From assembly GCF_030503675.1 (NCBI RefSeq), contig NZ_CP129964.1, forward strand, positions 434,001-498,000: a DNA stretch of 64,000 nt, given 5' to 3'. Position numbers and translations under genes: made by a program. The notes under the pieces were generated by a model, which was not told where the DNA came from, made no database searches, and worked only from the letters and a program-made list of their open reading frames with translations. This stretch comes from Lutimonas zeaxanthinifaciens. Lineage in GTDB: Bacteria > Bacteroidota > Bacteroidia > Flavobacteriales > Flavobacteriaceae. Positions 30,136 to 39,645 of the stretch are shown piece after piece; positions within the stretch are counted from its first letter, which is position 1; the number at the start of each line of letters is the position of its first letter.

Positions 30136-30546
30136 TTAGCAGTATTCTTCGTAAGCTCCTGCCAGGTTTGCCGCAATCATTTCAGCTGACCTTCCTTCAA
30201 TATGATGCCTTTCGAGCATATGAACCAGTTGTCCGTCTTTGAACAAGGCTATCGAAGGTGAAGATGGAGGGAAAGGTACCATCATTTCTCTTGCTTTCTG
30301 TGTGGACTCAACGTCTACTCCAGCAAATACTGTGGTTAAATGATCAGGGCTTTTATCTAAAGCCAGTGAAGCTATGGTTCCCGGCCTTGCTGTTCCGGCT
30401 GCGCAGCCGCAGACCGAATTCACCATGACCAATGTTGTTCCTTGTTTTTTCAAGGCCTCTTCAACGTCCTTTGCTGAATATAATTCCTGAAACCCTGCGC
30501 TTACAAGTTCTTGTCGCATAGGTTTTACCAATTCTTCTGGATACAT
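30136..30546 (-). CDS. BrxA/BrxB family bacilliredoxin (YphP/YqiW-like)
   Basis: A 136-residue thiol protein of the family that removes bacillithiol from proteins in Firmicutes. The CGC active site is in MVNSVCGCAAGTARPG. The block FPPSSPSIALFKDGQLVHMLERHHIEGRS is typical. The ATG at 30546 (MYPEELVKPMRQEL) matches the usual family start and lies downstream of a good -7 element. Whether this organism makes bacillithiol cannot be told from the window. Confidence 0.93.
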   Translation of the reverse strand: MYPEELVKPMRQELVSAGFQELYSAKDVEEALKKQGTTLVMVNSVCGCAAGTARPGTIASLALDKSPDHLTTVFAGVDVESTQKAREMMVPFPPSSPSIALFKDGQLVHMLERHHIEGRSAEMIAANLAGAYEEYC

Positions 30547-30580
30547 AGTTTTATTTTTTTTTGTTAAATAATTGTGACTG

Positions 30581-30588
30581 CAAAGATA
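30581..30588 (-). promoter_or_regulatory. -7 element (TATCTTTG) for the bacilliredoxin gene
   Basis: A full match to TAnnTTTG on the minus strand, 34 bases upstream of the ATG at 30546. Confidence 0.6.
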
Positions 30589-30683
30589 AGCATTGCAACG
30601 GAAATAATTTTCACAAAATATTAGTGATACAGTATGTTGATTGTTTGACCATGTATGTATATTTGTTTTTCTAATAATTGAAT

Positions 30684-31424
30684 ATGGCAAATTTTTCAAA
30701 ATGGCTTGGGGCCGGTCTTGGCTGGACTTTTGCCGGCCCGATAGGAGGCATATTAGGATTTGTCCTGGGGAGTTTTGTAGATGAATTTTCTGAGAGTGAT
30801 TTAATGGATCTCAATAAAAAATCGGGAAGTCAGCAATCAACTCAGTCGGGAGATTTTGAGATCAGCCTTTTGGTGCTGGCGGCGATAGTTATCAAATCGG
30901 ATGGCAGTGTTGACAAGCGGGAGCTTGATTTTGTGAGATCATCTTTTATAGGGATGTATGGAAAGGAAAGGGCAAATCACGCATTTAAACTATTTAAAGG
31001 GATCATCCAGAACAATAAAATTTCAACCCGGCAGGTTTGCCTGCAGATCAACAGGCATATGAACCATCCTTCACGACTTCAGTTATTACATTTCTTATTT
31101 GGTGTGGCCAAATCGGATGGGATGGTGACCGAAAAGGAGTTAAACAAGATCAATACCATTGCAGGATACCTGAATATCAATCCATATGATTTCAATTCGA
31201 TCAAGGCGATGTTCTACAATGAAGTTGACAGTTCGTATAAGATTCTTGAGATCGATAAAACTGCTTCTGATTCTGAGGTAAAGACCGCCTATAGAAAGAT
31301 GGTCAAAAAATACCATCCGGATAAATTGAGAAACCTGGGTGAAGAGCATGTAAAAGGAGGAGAAGAAAAATTTCGACAAGTCCAACGCGCTTATGAACAT
31401 ATTCAAAAAGAACGTGGATTATAA
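30684..31424 (+). CDS. TerB-like and J-domain protein (DjlA-like)
   Basis: A 246-residue protein. The N-terminus has a glycine-rich hydrophobic stretch (GLGWTFAGPIGGILGFVLGSF) that may insert in the membrane. Residues of about 50-165 form a TerB-like helical domain (VIKSDGSVDKRELDFVRSSF and VAKSDGMVTEKELNKI, with repeated KSDG). The C-terminal J-domain carries the HPD motif in KKYHPDKLRNLGEEH, so it should stimulate a DnaK-type chaperone. The layout matches DjlA. The start is the ATG at 30684. Confidence 0.9.
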   Translation: MANFSKWLGAGLGWTFAGPIGGILGFVLGSFVDEFSESDLMDLNKKSGSQQSTQSGDFEISLLVLAAIVIKSDGSVDKRELDFVRSSFIGMYGKERANHAFKLFKGIIQNNKISTRQVCLQINRHMNHPSRLQLLHFLFGVAKSDGMVTEKELNKINTIAGYLNINPYDFNSIKAMFYNEVDSSYKILEIDKTASDSEVKTAYRKMVKKYHPDKLRNLGEEHVKGGEEKFRQVQRAYEHIQKERGL

Positions 31425-31439
31425 ATTTTACCCTTAGAT

Positions 31440-33680
31440 TTATTGAATAGAGTCACCCGAAATTGAATCCTTCCGGAATAATCTTGGTTTGATCACATTG
31501 TCAAGTATACTCCATTTTTTTGTTTTTTCCTGATAAGGAGTTCCAAGTATCCATTGATCATAGATCTTGTCAAAGGTCCCGTCTTTTTCCCTGAAGTCGA
31601 TCCATTTATCGATATATCCTCTCCAGACATTATCCTTGGCTATAGGAAACACCAGTGCATTGTTGATATGATAAGGCAAGGGGTTCACAACCTTGTATTT
31701 CGGGTTGATAACGGTCATTGAGGCAGCTCTTTCCGCACTTGTCAGGTGGGCATCTATCCGGATGGAATCGATTCTTACAGAATCCACTCGAGCTGAATCT
31801 TTTGCAATGTCTTTAATTTTGTCTAATTCAAAATAGCTATTTATATCGGGTACTGGATAAGCTCCTCCTTCCGGAAAATATGAAAGGAATTCATTGGCAA
31901 TATCCTTTCTGTCAATGTATGAGATCGTAAAAGTGTCAAGCTTTGAAGCCGTTTCAAAACTGTTAAAAATTTTGTTATCCTGTTTTGTCAAAAGGGCGAG
32001 GGAAACATTCAAATAAGGTTTGGACAATGCAAGAGTTTCCGCATATCGGCTGGACAAGAAAATATCTGACATCACGATATCATAATGGTCCTTGTCCATT
32101 CCCTCAATGAGTTTGCCCGGTTCAATCGGAACAAATTCAAGTTTTACCTCAAGATCAGCAGCCAGTTGATGGGCTAGATCAATACCAAAACCTACCAAAA
32201 CGGTATCCTTATTAAAAAATGTAAATGGCCTCGCATCTGTATAAAAACCAACCCTTAACTTCTTTCTCCTCTTTATCCGGCTCAGCGTATTTTCACCTCT
32301 CCATTTTGGATTCGGATTCCTTTTTGACCTGTCGAGTAGAACAAAGTCCTGCTGAGGACTTATGATTTTAAAAGAATTGACAATTTCAAGGTTTGTAGGA
32401 ATATTTTTCATACTTGTTTCCAGGACATAACGCAACCCTATAACAGAAACAAGGGTGGATATTCCTATTACAACCAGACTTCGAGCAATTTTTCTTTTTT
32501 TGAACCGTAAAAATCCGCCGCTGGCCGCTATGGTCAAAAGGGTTAGCGCAATGAGATGAAAAGCTCCGAGTACAACCCTGATTCGATCCGTTAGAACCGT
32601 AGAAACAACAAATAGCTGAAAGGTTTCCTTGGGTATTTTAAGAAGATCCAGACTAAAAGGAAGACCCGTGATGGGCGCTACAAAACTACTCAGAAAAGTA
32701 GAACTAAGAAAAATCGGATAGTCAGAAAGATCCATGGACTTGCCGGTAAACCAGGCAGCGAATGGGACAAAAATAAAAATCATAAAGGTTCCAAGGTTCG
32801 GAAACGGATAGGCCAGTGGCATGATAATATCCACCCTGTCCTGATTCTCCTCACTGGAATTCTCATCGGCTCGTATGATGTCTTTAATATTCTCGATCAA
32901 CTGAGGATAAACCACAATGATTTTTCCGGTTGCAAAAATTGTGATCAGCGTTGAACGCGTTATTTTAAATATGGTTCTCGAACTGTAGGGCGTAAATATT
33001 GAGATCAGGCTGGGGAGAATGAGAAAAGTAAATAGAATCACGGCCAAAAGATAGACGAGTAAATACCCTTGCAGACGGCTCAGATCCGACCAGCTTAAGG
33101 TACTGACAACGCCTGCCGCAATACTAAAAACCCCAACTGGAGTTATTTTGATGATCATTTTATTGACCTGATTGAGCCCGTCAGTCAGCACATCCAAAGG
33201 TTGCAGCAAGGCTTCTTTATTGGGTAATTTCATCACCCCGAGGCCGATAAAAATACTGAACAAAACCACTGCCGGAACCACATTGTCACTCATTGATTCG
33301 AAAGGGTTTGCGGGGATATAGAGTTTGACAAAATCAAAGGGGACACTTGGTTGCACAAATTCTGAACTATAGAAATTTCCACTGGACCACGAAGGAAAAC
33401 TAAAGGGTAAAATAATAAGGTATACGAGTCCTAAACTCAAAAGTAAAAAAAGGAAAATCAATCCGTAACGAATTATTTTTTTTCCGGTGTCTAACGAAAG
33501 CCTTCCGATATTGACAATTAAAGAAAACATGATGTAAGGCAATACCGTCATTTGAAGGAGCCCTATGAAAACGTCACCAATAATTCCCATCCAGGCAACA
33601 TCTTCGCCAAAAAACAATCCTGTTAGTATACCGAACAGTACACCTAAAAGGACCTTGGTTGAAAGTGAGAGGTTTTTCAT
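31440..33680 (-). CDS. Cation:dicarboxylate symporter-like transporter fused to a solute-binding domain
   Basis: A 746-residue fusion. Residues 1 to about 410 are a multi-spanning SDF (DAACS) transporter starting MKNLSLSTKVLLGVLFGILT. Residues of about 465-735 are a periplasmic solute-binding domain of the SBP_bac_3 type (KLRVGFYTDARPFTFFNKDT, VGFGIDLAHQLAADLEVKLE, DIVMSDIFLSSRYAE). The usual serine-rich HP1 motif is replaced by LITIFATGKIIVV, and the NMDGT position reads YPFPNLGTF. Ion and substrate coordination may therefore differ from classical glutamate or dicarboxylate carriers. The substrate is unknown; an amino acid or dicarboxylate is likely. Confidence 0.85.
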   Translation of the reverse strand: MKNLSLSTKVLLGVLFGILTGLFFGEDVAWMGIIGDVFIGLLQMTVLPYIMFSLIVNIGRLSLDTGKKIIRYGLIFLFLLLSLGLVYLIILPFSFPSWSSGNFYSSEFVQPSVPFDFVKLYIPANPFESMSDNVVPAVVLFSIFIGLGVMKLPNKEALLQPLDVLTDGLNQVNKMIIKITPVGVFSIAAGVVSTLSWSDLSRLQGYLLVYLLAVILFTFLILPSLISIFTPYSSRTIFKITRSTLITIFATGKIIVVYPQLIENIKDIIRADENSSEENQDRVDIIMPLAYPFPNLGTFMIFIFVPFAAWFTGKSMDLSDYPIFLSSTFLSSFVAPITGLPFSLDLLKIPKETFQLFVVSTVLTDRIRVVLGAFHLIALTLLTIAASGGFLRFKKRKIARSLVVIGISTLVSVIGLRYVLETSMKNIPTNLEIVNSFKIISPQQDFVLLDRSKRNPNPKWRGENTLSRIKRRKKLRVGFYTDARPFTFFNKDTVLVGFGIDLAHQLAADLEVKLEFVPIEPGKLIEGMDKDHYDIVMSDIFLSSRYAETLALSKPYLNVSLALLTKQDNKIFNSFETASKLDTFTISYIDRKDIANEFLSYFPEGGAYPVPDINSYFELDKIKDIAKDSARVDSVRIDSIRIDAHLTSAERAASMTVINPKYKVVNPLPYHINNALVFPIAKDNVWRGYIDKWIDFREKDGTFDKIYDQWILGTPYQEKTKKWSILDNVIKPRLFRKDSISGDSIQ

Positions 33681-33820
33681 TGAACAGAAGTACTTTTCTT
33701 TCCTTGATATCGAAATTTATCAGGTTAAATGTAGGAATTTTTGGAAGATGCCAAACGGCATGCCTCAATTTTATTCTCTATAATCTATTCAAAAAGGAGA
33801 TTTAAAATTTAAATATGAAT

Positions 33821-33828
33821 TATCTTTG
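33821..33828 (+). promoter_or_regulatory. -7 element (TATCTTTG) directly before thiL
   Basis: A full TAnnTTTG match that ends four bases before the ATG at 33833. The mRNA would then have almost no leader. This also rules against the upstream in-frame ATG at 33815. Confidence 0.55.
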
Positions 33829-33832
33829 CCCC

Positions 33833-34882
33833 ATGTTAGAAGATAAGAACCAAACCAGGACACCACTCTCCGAACTGGGAGAGTTTAAGTTAATAGATCA
33901 CCTTACCAAACAAACCAAAATACATCATGACAGTACTGTCAAAGGGGTTGGGGACGACTGTGCCGTTATCGACAATGGGGGGCAGTTGAGTCTTGTTACC
34001 ACGGACCTCTTGGTTGAAGGCGTTCATTTTGACCTCTCATATATGCCTCTGAAACATTTAGGTTATAAAGCGGTTATGGTGAATCTGTCAGATGTATATT
34101 CCATGAATGGAAATGCAAAGCAGATCACGGTTTCGATAGCTGTATCAAATCGATTTCCGCTTGAGGCACTGGAAGAATTGTATGCAGGTATTCATCTGGC
34201 ATGTAAAACCTATAATGTGGACCTGGTAGGAGGGGACACGACCTCTTCCACGAAGGGCCTTTTGATCAGTATAACAGCCATAGGTCAGGTAGAAAAGGAA
34301 AGAATTGCTTATCGCAGTGGTGCGGGATCGAATGACTTGCTGGTTGTAACAGGAGATCTTGGTGCAGCTTATCTGGGATTACAGGTCCTGGAACGTGAAA
34401 AACAGGTGTTCCAGGTGAATCCGAATGCGGAGCACGAACTTGACAATTATACCTATTTGGTTGAGCGGCAGTTAAAACCTGAAGCCAGGAAGGATATTGT
34501 GAAATTACTTGCTGATCTTGAAGTGTCACCCACCTCGATGATCGACATTTCTGACGGGCTTTCCTCAGAGATCCTGCATTTGTGCAAGGCTTCGAAAAAA
34601 GGTTGTCAGCTTTATGAAGATAAGATCCCTTTGGATCAACAGGTAATATCGACTTGCGAGGAATTCAATATTGACAGTACAATGGTCGCTCTTAGTGGCG
34701 GAGAGGATTATGAGTTGTTATTTACCGTCAAACAAGAGGATTTTCCCAAGATCAAAGCGAATCCGAATTTGAGTATCATTGGCCATATGACAGATGAGCC
34801 TGACTTGATTCAGCTCGTTACAAGAGGAGGGCAAAAGGTTGATATAACGGCCCAGGGATGGAACGCTTTGGATGAAAAATAG
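33833..34882 (+). CDS. thiL: Thiamine-phosphate kinase
   Basis: This kinase phosphorylates thiamine monophosphate to the active cofactor thiamine diphosphate. From the ATG at 33833 (MLEDKNQTRTPLSELGEFKL) the protein is 349 residues. Family motifs are VGDDCAVID, the acidic TTDLLVEGVHFDLSY, VNLSDVYSMNG, LVGGDTTSS, MIDISDGLSSEI and ALSGGEDYELLF. An ATG at 33815 in the same frame would lie upstream of the -7 element. Confidence 0.94.
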   Translation: MLEDKNQTRTPLSELGEFKLIDHLTKQTKIHHDSTVKGVGDDCAVIDNGGQLSLVTTDLLVEGVHFDLSYMPLKHLGYKAVMVNLSDVYSMNGNAKQITVSIAVSNRFPLEALEELYAGIHLACKTYNVDLVGGDTTSSTKGLLISITAIGQVEKERIAYRSGAGSNDLLVVTGDLGAAYLGLQVLEREKQVFQVNPNAEHELDNYTYLVERQLKPEARKDIVKLLADLEVSPTSMIDISDGLSSEILHLCKASKKGCQLYEDKIPLDQQVISTCEEFNIDSTMVALSGGEDYELLFTVKQEDFPKIKANPNLSIIGHMTDEPDLIQLVTRGGQKVDITAQGWNALDEK

Positions 34883-34885
34883 GTC

Positions 34886-35398
34886 CTATTCCTGTTTGGG
34901 TTTTCGGGTATTTCCTTCGTATTTAATACCTGTTCGATAATTGCTGTTTACATTCATAATTGTATTTCCGGCTTTAAATACCGTCATATTGAACTGATAT
35001 CTTTCATTCTTTGAATTCGCGTTAAACTGAACAACAATTTTTTGCTTTTTGTCGTCGTAAGAAACCTTATAATCTTGCATCAGGCCTGAAAATTCTATTC
35101 CGCCATTTGTGGTCATTGCAACTCCTCCTGAGGAGGACTGTCCAAAATAAGGAAGGTATATATTGGCGCTGTCTTTTCGTATCCTCATAAAATTCGCATT
35201 GGACGTGAGATTGATTCTTCTGCCTTGAAGCGTGGTTGCCCACTCCGCCTGAAAATCATAGGCCTCGCCGGAAATAACTTCTTTCATTTGTTCATATTCT
35301 TTTAATGATTTTGCAGCTTTTTTTTCTTTTTTGGTCTGTCCAAAAGAGATTGAGAATATCATAAAGAAAATTAAAGTTAGAGCAGTATATTTTTTCAT
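34886..35398 (-). CDS. DUF4251 domain-containing secreted protein
   Basis: A 170-residue protein with a signal peptide (MKKYTALTLIFFMIFSISFG, then QTKKEKK). The mature part starts with a lysine-rich helix and continues with a beta-rich DUF4251 body (RINLTSNANFMRIRKDSANIYLPYFGQ, then GGVAMTTNGGIEFSG). The family is common in Bacteroidota and has no assigned function. It is convergent with thiL, three bases from its stop. Confidence 0.82.
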   Translation of the reverse strand: MKKYTALTLIFFMIFSISFGQTKKEKKAAKSLKEYEQMKEVISGEAYDFQAEWATTLQGRRINLTSNANFMRIRKDSANIYLPYFGQSSSGGVAMTTNGGIEFSGLMQDYKVSYDDKKQKIVVQFNANSKNERYQFNMTVFKAGNTIMNVNSNYRTGIKYEGNTRKPKQE

Positions 35399-35442
35399 GA
35401 TGGGTCGTTTTAAATCTTTGGTAATTCTTTTAAATTTAAGAA

Positions 35443-36090
35443 TTATTTGGAAAAATTGATCACTCTTCCATCTACTTTAACATCTTTAAAATCCAAATTT
35501 TGTCTGATCCATTCAAAGGTTTCTTCCATATAAATAAAGACATGGGTGGGGTCGTTTTTGTAATACCAGGTCTCAAAATCTGTTTTTGAATCATAAACAT
35601 CCGTTTTGCAAATAAGTTTTCCTTGTGGAACCAGGATATTTTTTAAGCGTTGGAATTCCCGCAAGGGATGGAAAAAATGTTCTATGACTTCACAACAGAC
35701 AATAAAATCATATTGTTGTTTCAATAGTTTCTTATCATCCAGAAACAAAGGGTCATAACCAAAGGTATTAAAGCCCTCTTTGGTCAGGGTTTTCAATAGA
35801 AATTTATGTTGTCCGCAGCCATAATCAAGACCCTGGGCACCTTTTTTTGCAAAAGACCTGACCTCTTCAATGAGAGGAAGGATGAATTGATAATAACCCT
35901 CGTCAAGTTCCGGATCCCTGTGTAAAAGATAACGTTTGATCTCTTCCGTATTCGACAATCGTTGAGATTCGGACCTGAAGATGCCACGGCAATCCATACA
36001 CTGATAAAAAAGGTGTTTTTCATCTTCGTAAAAAACGTTTGATGCTTTTGTGCATAAAGGGCAGTTGGAAGATTGATTTTTATCGGTCAT
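35443..36090 (-). CDS. Class I SAM-dependent methyltransferase with N-terminal zinc ribbon
   Basis: A 215-residue protein. The N-terminus has two CxxC pairs (Cys10/Cys13 and Cys31/Cys34), a probable zinc site. The SAM-binding motif I is GLDYGCGQHKFLLKTL and a later block is DFIVCCEVIEHFFHPLREF, as in the Methyltransf_23 group. The substrate is not known. The start is an ATG at 36090, five bases from the stop of the upstream hydrolase gene, which suggests co-transcription. Confidence 0.88.
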   Translation of the reverse strand: MTDKNQSSNCPLCTKASNVFYEDEKHLFYQCMDCRGIFRSESQRLSNTEEIKRYLLHRDPELDEGYYQFILPLIEEVRSFAKKGAQGLDYGCGQHKFLLKTLTKEGFNTFGYDPLFLDDKKLLKQQYDFIVCCEVIEHFFHPLREFQRLKNILVPQGKLICKTDVYDSKTDFETWYYKNDPTHVFIYMEETFEWIRQNLDFKDVKVDGRVINFSK

Positions 36091-36094
36091 AAGT

Positions 36095-36883
36095 TTAAGC
36101 GACCCTTTTTGAAAACCAATCCGACAAGGAAGTCGTCAGATCATGTTCATTTTCTATGTGACTCATGTGGCCATCATGAAAAATAACGGCGGTTACGTTC
36201 TTATATGCAGCTTGTTTTAGTAAACTTTGATAGTCAAGAGCCGGATCTTTTTCTCCAATGATCATCAAAACAGGTAAGGATTTCCCGGATAGAATATTTG
36301 TTCTGTCCGGCCTGACTTTCATACCCTCCAATGAGGCGATGATACCCTGGGCCGACATTTCGAGAGCCTGCCGGGTAATATCCTTAATTTCCGATTCAAA
36401 TACGGTACGATTTTCTTCTGAAAACAGGTTGGGAATCGCGAGCCTGACAAAGGTTTTATAATTCTGTTTGACCGCTGCAATTCCACGATCCCGGTTGATC
36501 TTTTTTTCTTCAGTATCTGCCAGAGCAGTTGAATTCATTAAACAGAGTCGATCAACGCGTCCGGGAATCAATTCGACAATAGCCAGTGAAACATAACCTC
36601 CCATACTATGCCCGATTAAACTGAATTGCTCGATTTCCAAATTATTCAAAAGGAAAATTACCATTTTAGCCTGCTCTTCCATGGAATGAATATATCCCAG
36701 GTTTTGGGTTTTTCCATGGCCCAGAAGGTCAACACAAACCACCCTGAAATTTTGATTTAACGTTTGGGACACTTTGTCCCACATCCTTGAATTTTCCAGA
36801 AACCCATGAAGAAATACAAGGACTTTTCCACTACCCGTATCAGAATAATGGACGTTTAAATTTTTATAAAGTATATCCGGCAT
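36095..36883 (-). CDS. Alpha/beta hydrolase
   Basis: A 262-residue alpha/beta-hydrolase fold protein. The oxyanion motif is LVFLHGFLENSRMWD. The nucleophile elbow is SLIGHSMGGYVSLAI with the catalytic serine. The acidic residue is in VLMIIGEKDPALDYQ and the histidine in FHDGHMSHIENEHDL. The triad is complete, so an active esterase-type enzyme is expected. The substrate is unknown. It is upstream of, and probably in one operon with, the zinc-ribbon methyltransferase. Confidence 0.9.
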   Translation of the reverse strand: MPDILYKNLNVHYSDTGSGKVLVFLHGFLENSRMWDKVSQTLNQNFRVVCVDLLGHGKTQNLGYIHSMEEQAKMVIFLLNNLEIEQFSLIGHSMGGYVSLAIVELIPGRVDRLCLMNSTALADTEEKKINRDRGIAAVKQNYKTFVRLAIPNLFSEENRTVFESEIKDITRQALEMSAQGIIASLEGMKVRPDRTNILSGKSLPVLMIIGEKDPALDYQSLLKQAAYKNVTAVIFHDGHMSHIENEHDLTTSLSDWFSKRVA

Positions 36884-36936
36884 ATTAAAAAAAGCTCCTT
36901 GACTAAATTACTGTATATTTATCAATTTGAAGTAGA

Positions 36937-38229
36937 ATGAAACAAATCAAGGAAAAATTTATTTTTGGTTTTGCCATTTTTGCCTCCTTCTTTGGAGCCG
37001 GGAATCTGATACTGCCACCCATGTTGGGTTTCAAGGCCGGTGAAGACTGGTGGCTGGTAGGTATAGGTTTTCTCCTTTCTGCCACGATTTTCCCTATGCT
37101 GGCTTTATTGGGTTATGCACGGTTACAAGGGAACATGATCGATTTTGGAAAAAAAGTCTCTACGAGGTTCGCCTTCGTATTCAGCGTAGCGATCTATCTT
37201 ATGATCCCGATACTTCCCACCCCGAGGACTGCAGCCGTTACGCATGAAATTGCAATTCAGCCCTATTTTGAATCCAGTGCCTTGTTAACGAGTTTCGTGT
37301 ACTTTTTATTGGTTTTTTTATTCGTGATCAACAGGGGAAAAGTGATCGAATTTTTAGGAAAGTTTTTGACACCGATCATAGGATTGATATTGCTTGCAGT
37401 TATATTAATGGGAATTCTTGGTCCGGAAAATAAAATGATGATGGATGGTTTTGAAAGCCCAATGATAAAGGGGTTTCTCGAAGGATATCAAACCTATGAT
37501 GCCATAGCGGGACTTGTTATGGGAGGTGTAATGGTGGTCACTCTTAATAATTCCAGAGAGAAGATGAGCGTGGGTGAAAAACAAAAGATGATCGGTCAAT
37601 CAGGACTTATAGCCATGGCCGGATTGTTCATCATTTACATTGGGCTGATTTTTATTGGGTCCAGGTTCAACGCAGCCTTTGATCCTGATATAAGCAGGAC
37701 AGCGCTTCTTTCAGGGCTGAGTACGGAAATTATGGGAAAAACAGGAACAGCATTTTTAAGTATTCTGGTAGCATTATCCTGTTTTACAACAGCTGTGAGC
37801 ATCATTGTTGGCGTTGCCGATTTTTTTAAAGAAATGCTGGGAGGTTCTCAAAAGGTTTATGTGGCATCAGCTGCACTTTCTTGCGTTGCGGGCATCTTAA
37901 TGGGCCAGTTTGAGGTTAAATTTATTATTGATCTCGCCGTATCGGTGCTCATGCTGCTCTATCCGATTTCCATTGTATTGATCTTATTGAATCTGTTGCC
38001 GGAAAAATATGCGGGAAGACCGATTTATCGCGTTTTAGTAATTCTGGCCATCTTTTTTAGCATTCCAAACTTTATGAGCAGCATCCTTTCAGAAGAATTA
38101 CTGAATTCACTTTATAGCATTATTCCGTTGTCCAAGGAAGGACTTGGCTGGGTTATGCCATGTATTCTAGCCTTTATCCTAATGAATTTGATTCCTAACA
38201 AGAGAAAGGTACCAGGCATTCAAAATTGA
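36937..38229 (+). CDS. brnQ: Branched-chain amino acid transport system II carrier protein
   Basis: A 430-residue inner-membrane cation symporter for leucine, isoleucine and valine (LIVCS family). About 12 hydrophobic segments are visible. The N-terminal family block IFGFAIFASFFGAGNLILPP and IPILPTPRTAAVTHEI are characteristic. The start is an ATG at 36937, divergent from the hydrolase gene with a 53-base gap. Confidence 0.94.
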   Translation: MKQIKEKFIFGFAIFASFFGAGNLILPPMLGFKAGEDWWLVGIGFLLSATIFPMLALLGYARLQGNMIDFGKKVSTRFAFVFSVAIYLMIPILPTPRTAAVTHEIAIQPYFESSALLTSFVYFLLVFLFVINRGKVIEFLGKFLTPIIGLILLAVILMGILGPENKMMMDGFESPMIKGFLEGYQTYDAIAGLVMGGVMVVTLNNSREKMSVGEKQKMIGQSGLIAMAGLFIIYIGLIFIGSRFNAAFDPDISRTALLSGLSTEIMGKTGTAFLSILVALSCFTTAVSIIVGVADFFKEMLGGSQKVYVASAALSCVAGILMGQFEVKFIIDLAVSVLMLLYPISIVLILLNLLPEKYAGRPIYRVLVILAIFFSIPNFMSSILSEELLNSLYSIIPLSKEGLGWVMPCILAFILMNLIPNKRKVPGIQN

Positions 38230-38248
38230 CAGTACCGGTGGGTACTCT

Positions 38249-39541
38249 CTAACCATTCATCAGCTTTTCAATATCCTCAATTTCAATAGGGATATTGGCC
38301 ATTAAATTAAGAGGTTCCCCCGATTCCTGGATCACATAATCATCTTCGAGCCTGATTCCTAGATTTTCATCCGGAATATAGATCCCCGGTTCAACCGTAA
38401 ACACCATTCCGGGCTCCATGGGTTCAGTGAGAATACCATAATCATGAGTATCAAGACCCATATGGTGAGAGGTACCATGCATAAAGTACTTTTTATAAGC
38501 AGGCCAGTCAGGATCTTCATTGTCAACATCATCCTGGCTGATAAGCCCCAGGTTCAGAAGCTCTTTGGTCATTAATTTTCCCACTTCTACATGATAATCG
38601 GCCCAGATTGTTCCCGGAACCAGTAATTTGGCAGCATCATTTTTTACCCTGAGAACTGCGTTATATACTTCCTTTTGCCTTTCCGTAAATTTTCCGGAAA
38701 CCGGAATGCATCGTGTCATGTCACTGGCATAATTTGCATATTCAGCACCCACATCCATTAAAACCATATCACCTTCCTTGCATTCCTGATTGTTTTCAAC
38801 ATAGTGCAAAACACAGGCGTTATATCCGGAACCGATGATCGGAGAATAGGCGAAGCCGGCGGATCTGTTTCTGATGAATTCATGAATGTATTCTGCTTCT
38901 ATTTCATATTCCATGACACCTGGTTTCATAAAATCCAGAACCCTTCGAAACCCTTTTTCAGTGATGTCACATGCCTTTTGGATCATTTCTATTTCTAAGG
39001 GTTCTTTTACAGACCTAAGCCTTTGCATAATGGGCTGGCATCTTTTATACGTATGTGCGGGATATTTGCCTTTTAACCATTTGATAAACCTGGCATCTCT
39101 CGTTTCTGTTTCAACGCTTGCCCGGTAGTGCTCATTGGTATTCACATATACCGTTTCTGCCTGAGTCATCAATTCAAACAATACCTTTTCAAGATCCTGC
39201 AACCAGTAAACTTTTGAAATCCCTGAAGTTGTAAGAGCCTTTTCTTTGTCTAGCTTTTCTCCTTCCCAAACTGCAATATGATCGTTGGTTTCCCTTAAAA
39301 ACAAGACCTCTCTGTTTTCTTTTTTTGGACAATCCGGAAAGATCACCAGCACACTCTCTTCCTGATCTACTCCGGACAAATAGAAAATATCCCTTTGTTG
39401 TGCAAATGGCAGGGTGCTGTCAGCACTAATTGGATAAATATCATTAGAATTGAAAATGGCCATGGAATTTGGCTCCATTTTTTCAACAAATTTATTTCTG
39501 TTTTTTATAAATAGCTGGCTGTCGATAGGAAGGTACTTCAT
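38249..39541 (-). CDS. pepP: Aminopeptidase P family protein (Xaa-Pro aminopeptidase)
   Basis: A 430-residue M24 metallopeptidase that removes the first residue when the second is proline. The N-terminal creatinase-like domain covers about residues 1-170. Metal ligands are visible in MDVGAEYANYASDMTRCIP (two aspartates), HGTSHHMGLDTHD (histidine), VEPGIYIP (glutamate) and IRLEDDYVI (glutamate). All five expected ligands are present. The start is an ATG at 39541 with a -7 element 29 bases upstream. Confidence 0.93.
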   Translation of the reverse strand: MKYLPIDSQLFIKNRNKFVEKMEPNSMAIFNSNDIYPISADSTLPFAQQRDIFYLSGVDQEESVLVIFPDCPKKENREVLFLRETNDHIAVWEGEKLDKEKALTTSGISKVYWLQDLEKVLFELMTQAETVYVNTNEHYRASVETETRDARFIKWLKGKYPAHTYKRCQPIMQRLRSVKEPLEIEMIQKACDITEKGFRRVLDFMKPGVMEYEIEAEYIHEFIRNRSAGFAYSPIIGSGYNACVLHYVENNQECKEGDMVLMDVGAEYANYASDMTRCIPVSGKFTERQKEVYNAVLRVKNDAAKLLVPGTIWADYHVEVGKLMTKELLNLGLISQDDVDNEDPDWPAYKKYFMHGTSHHMGLDTHDYGILTEPMEPGMVFTVEPGIYIPDENLGIRLEDDYVIQESGEPLNLMANIPIEIEDIEKLMNG

Positions 39542-39569
39542 CAGATTTTATTTTTAATGGATCTCATAT

Positions 39570-39577
39570 CAAAAGTA
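39570..39577 (-). promoter_or_regulatory. -7 element (TACTTTTG) for pepP
   Basis: A full TAnnTTTG match on the minus strand, 29 bases upstream of the ATG at 39541. Confidence 0.55.
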
Positions 39578-39645
39578 GCGATTTTAGTCAGAATTCCGCG
39601 GTGTTTGTAAAAAATAAAACGATCTTCGTTTTACAATTTTCAGTT

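Noticed and set aside
31740-31810. Short DNA repetition encoding RVDSVRIDSIRIDAH.
   Set aside because: It is a low-complexity stretch inside the solute-binding part of the fused transporter, with no sign of a separate element.
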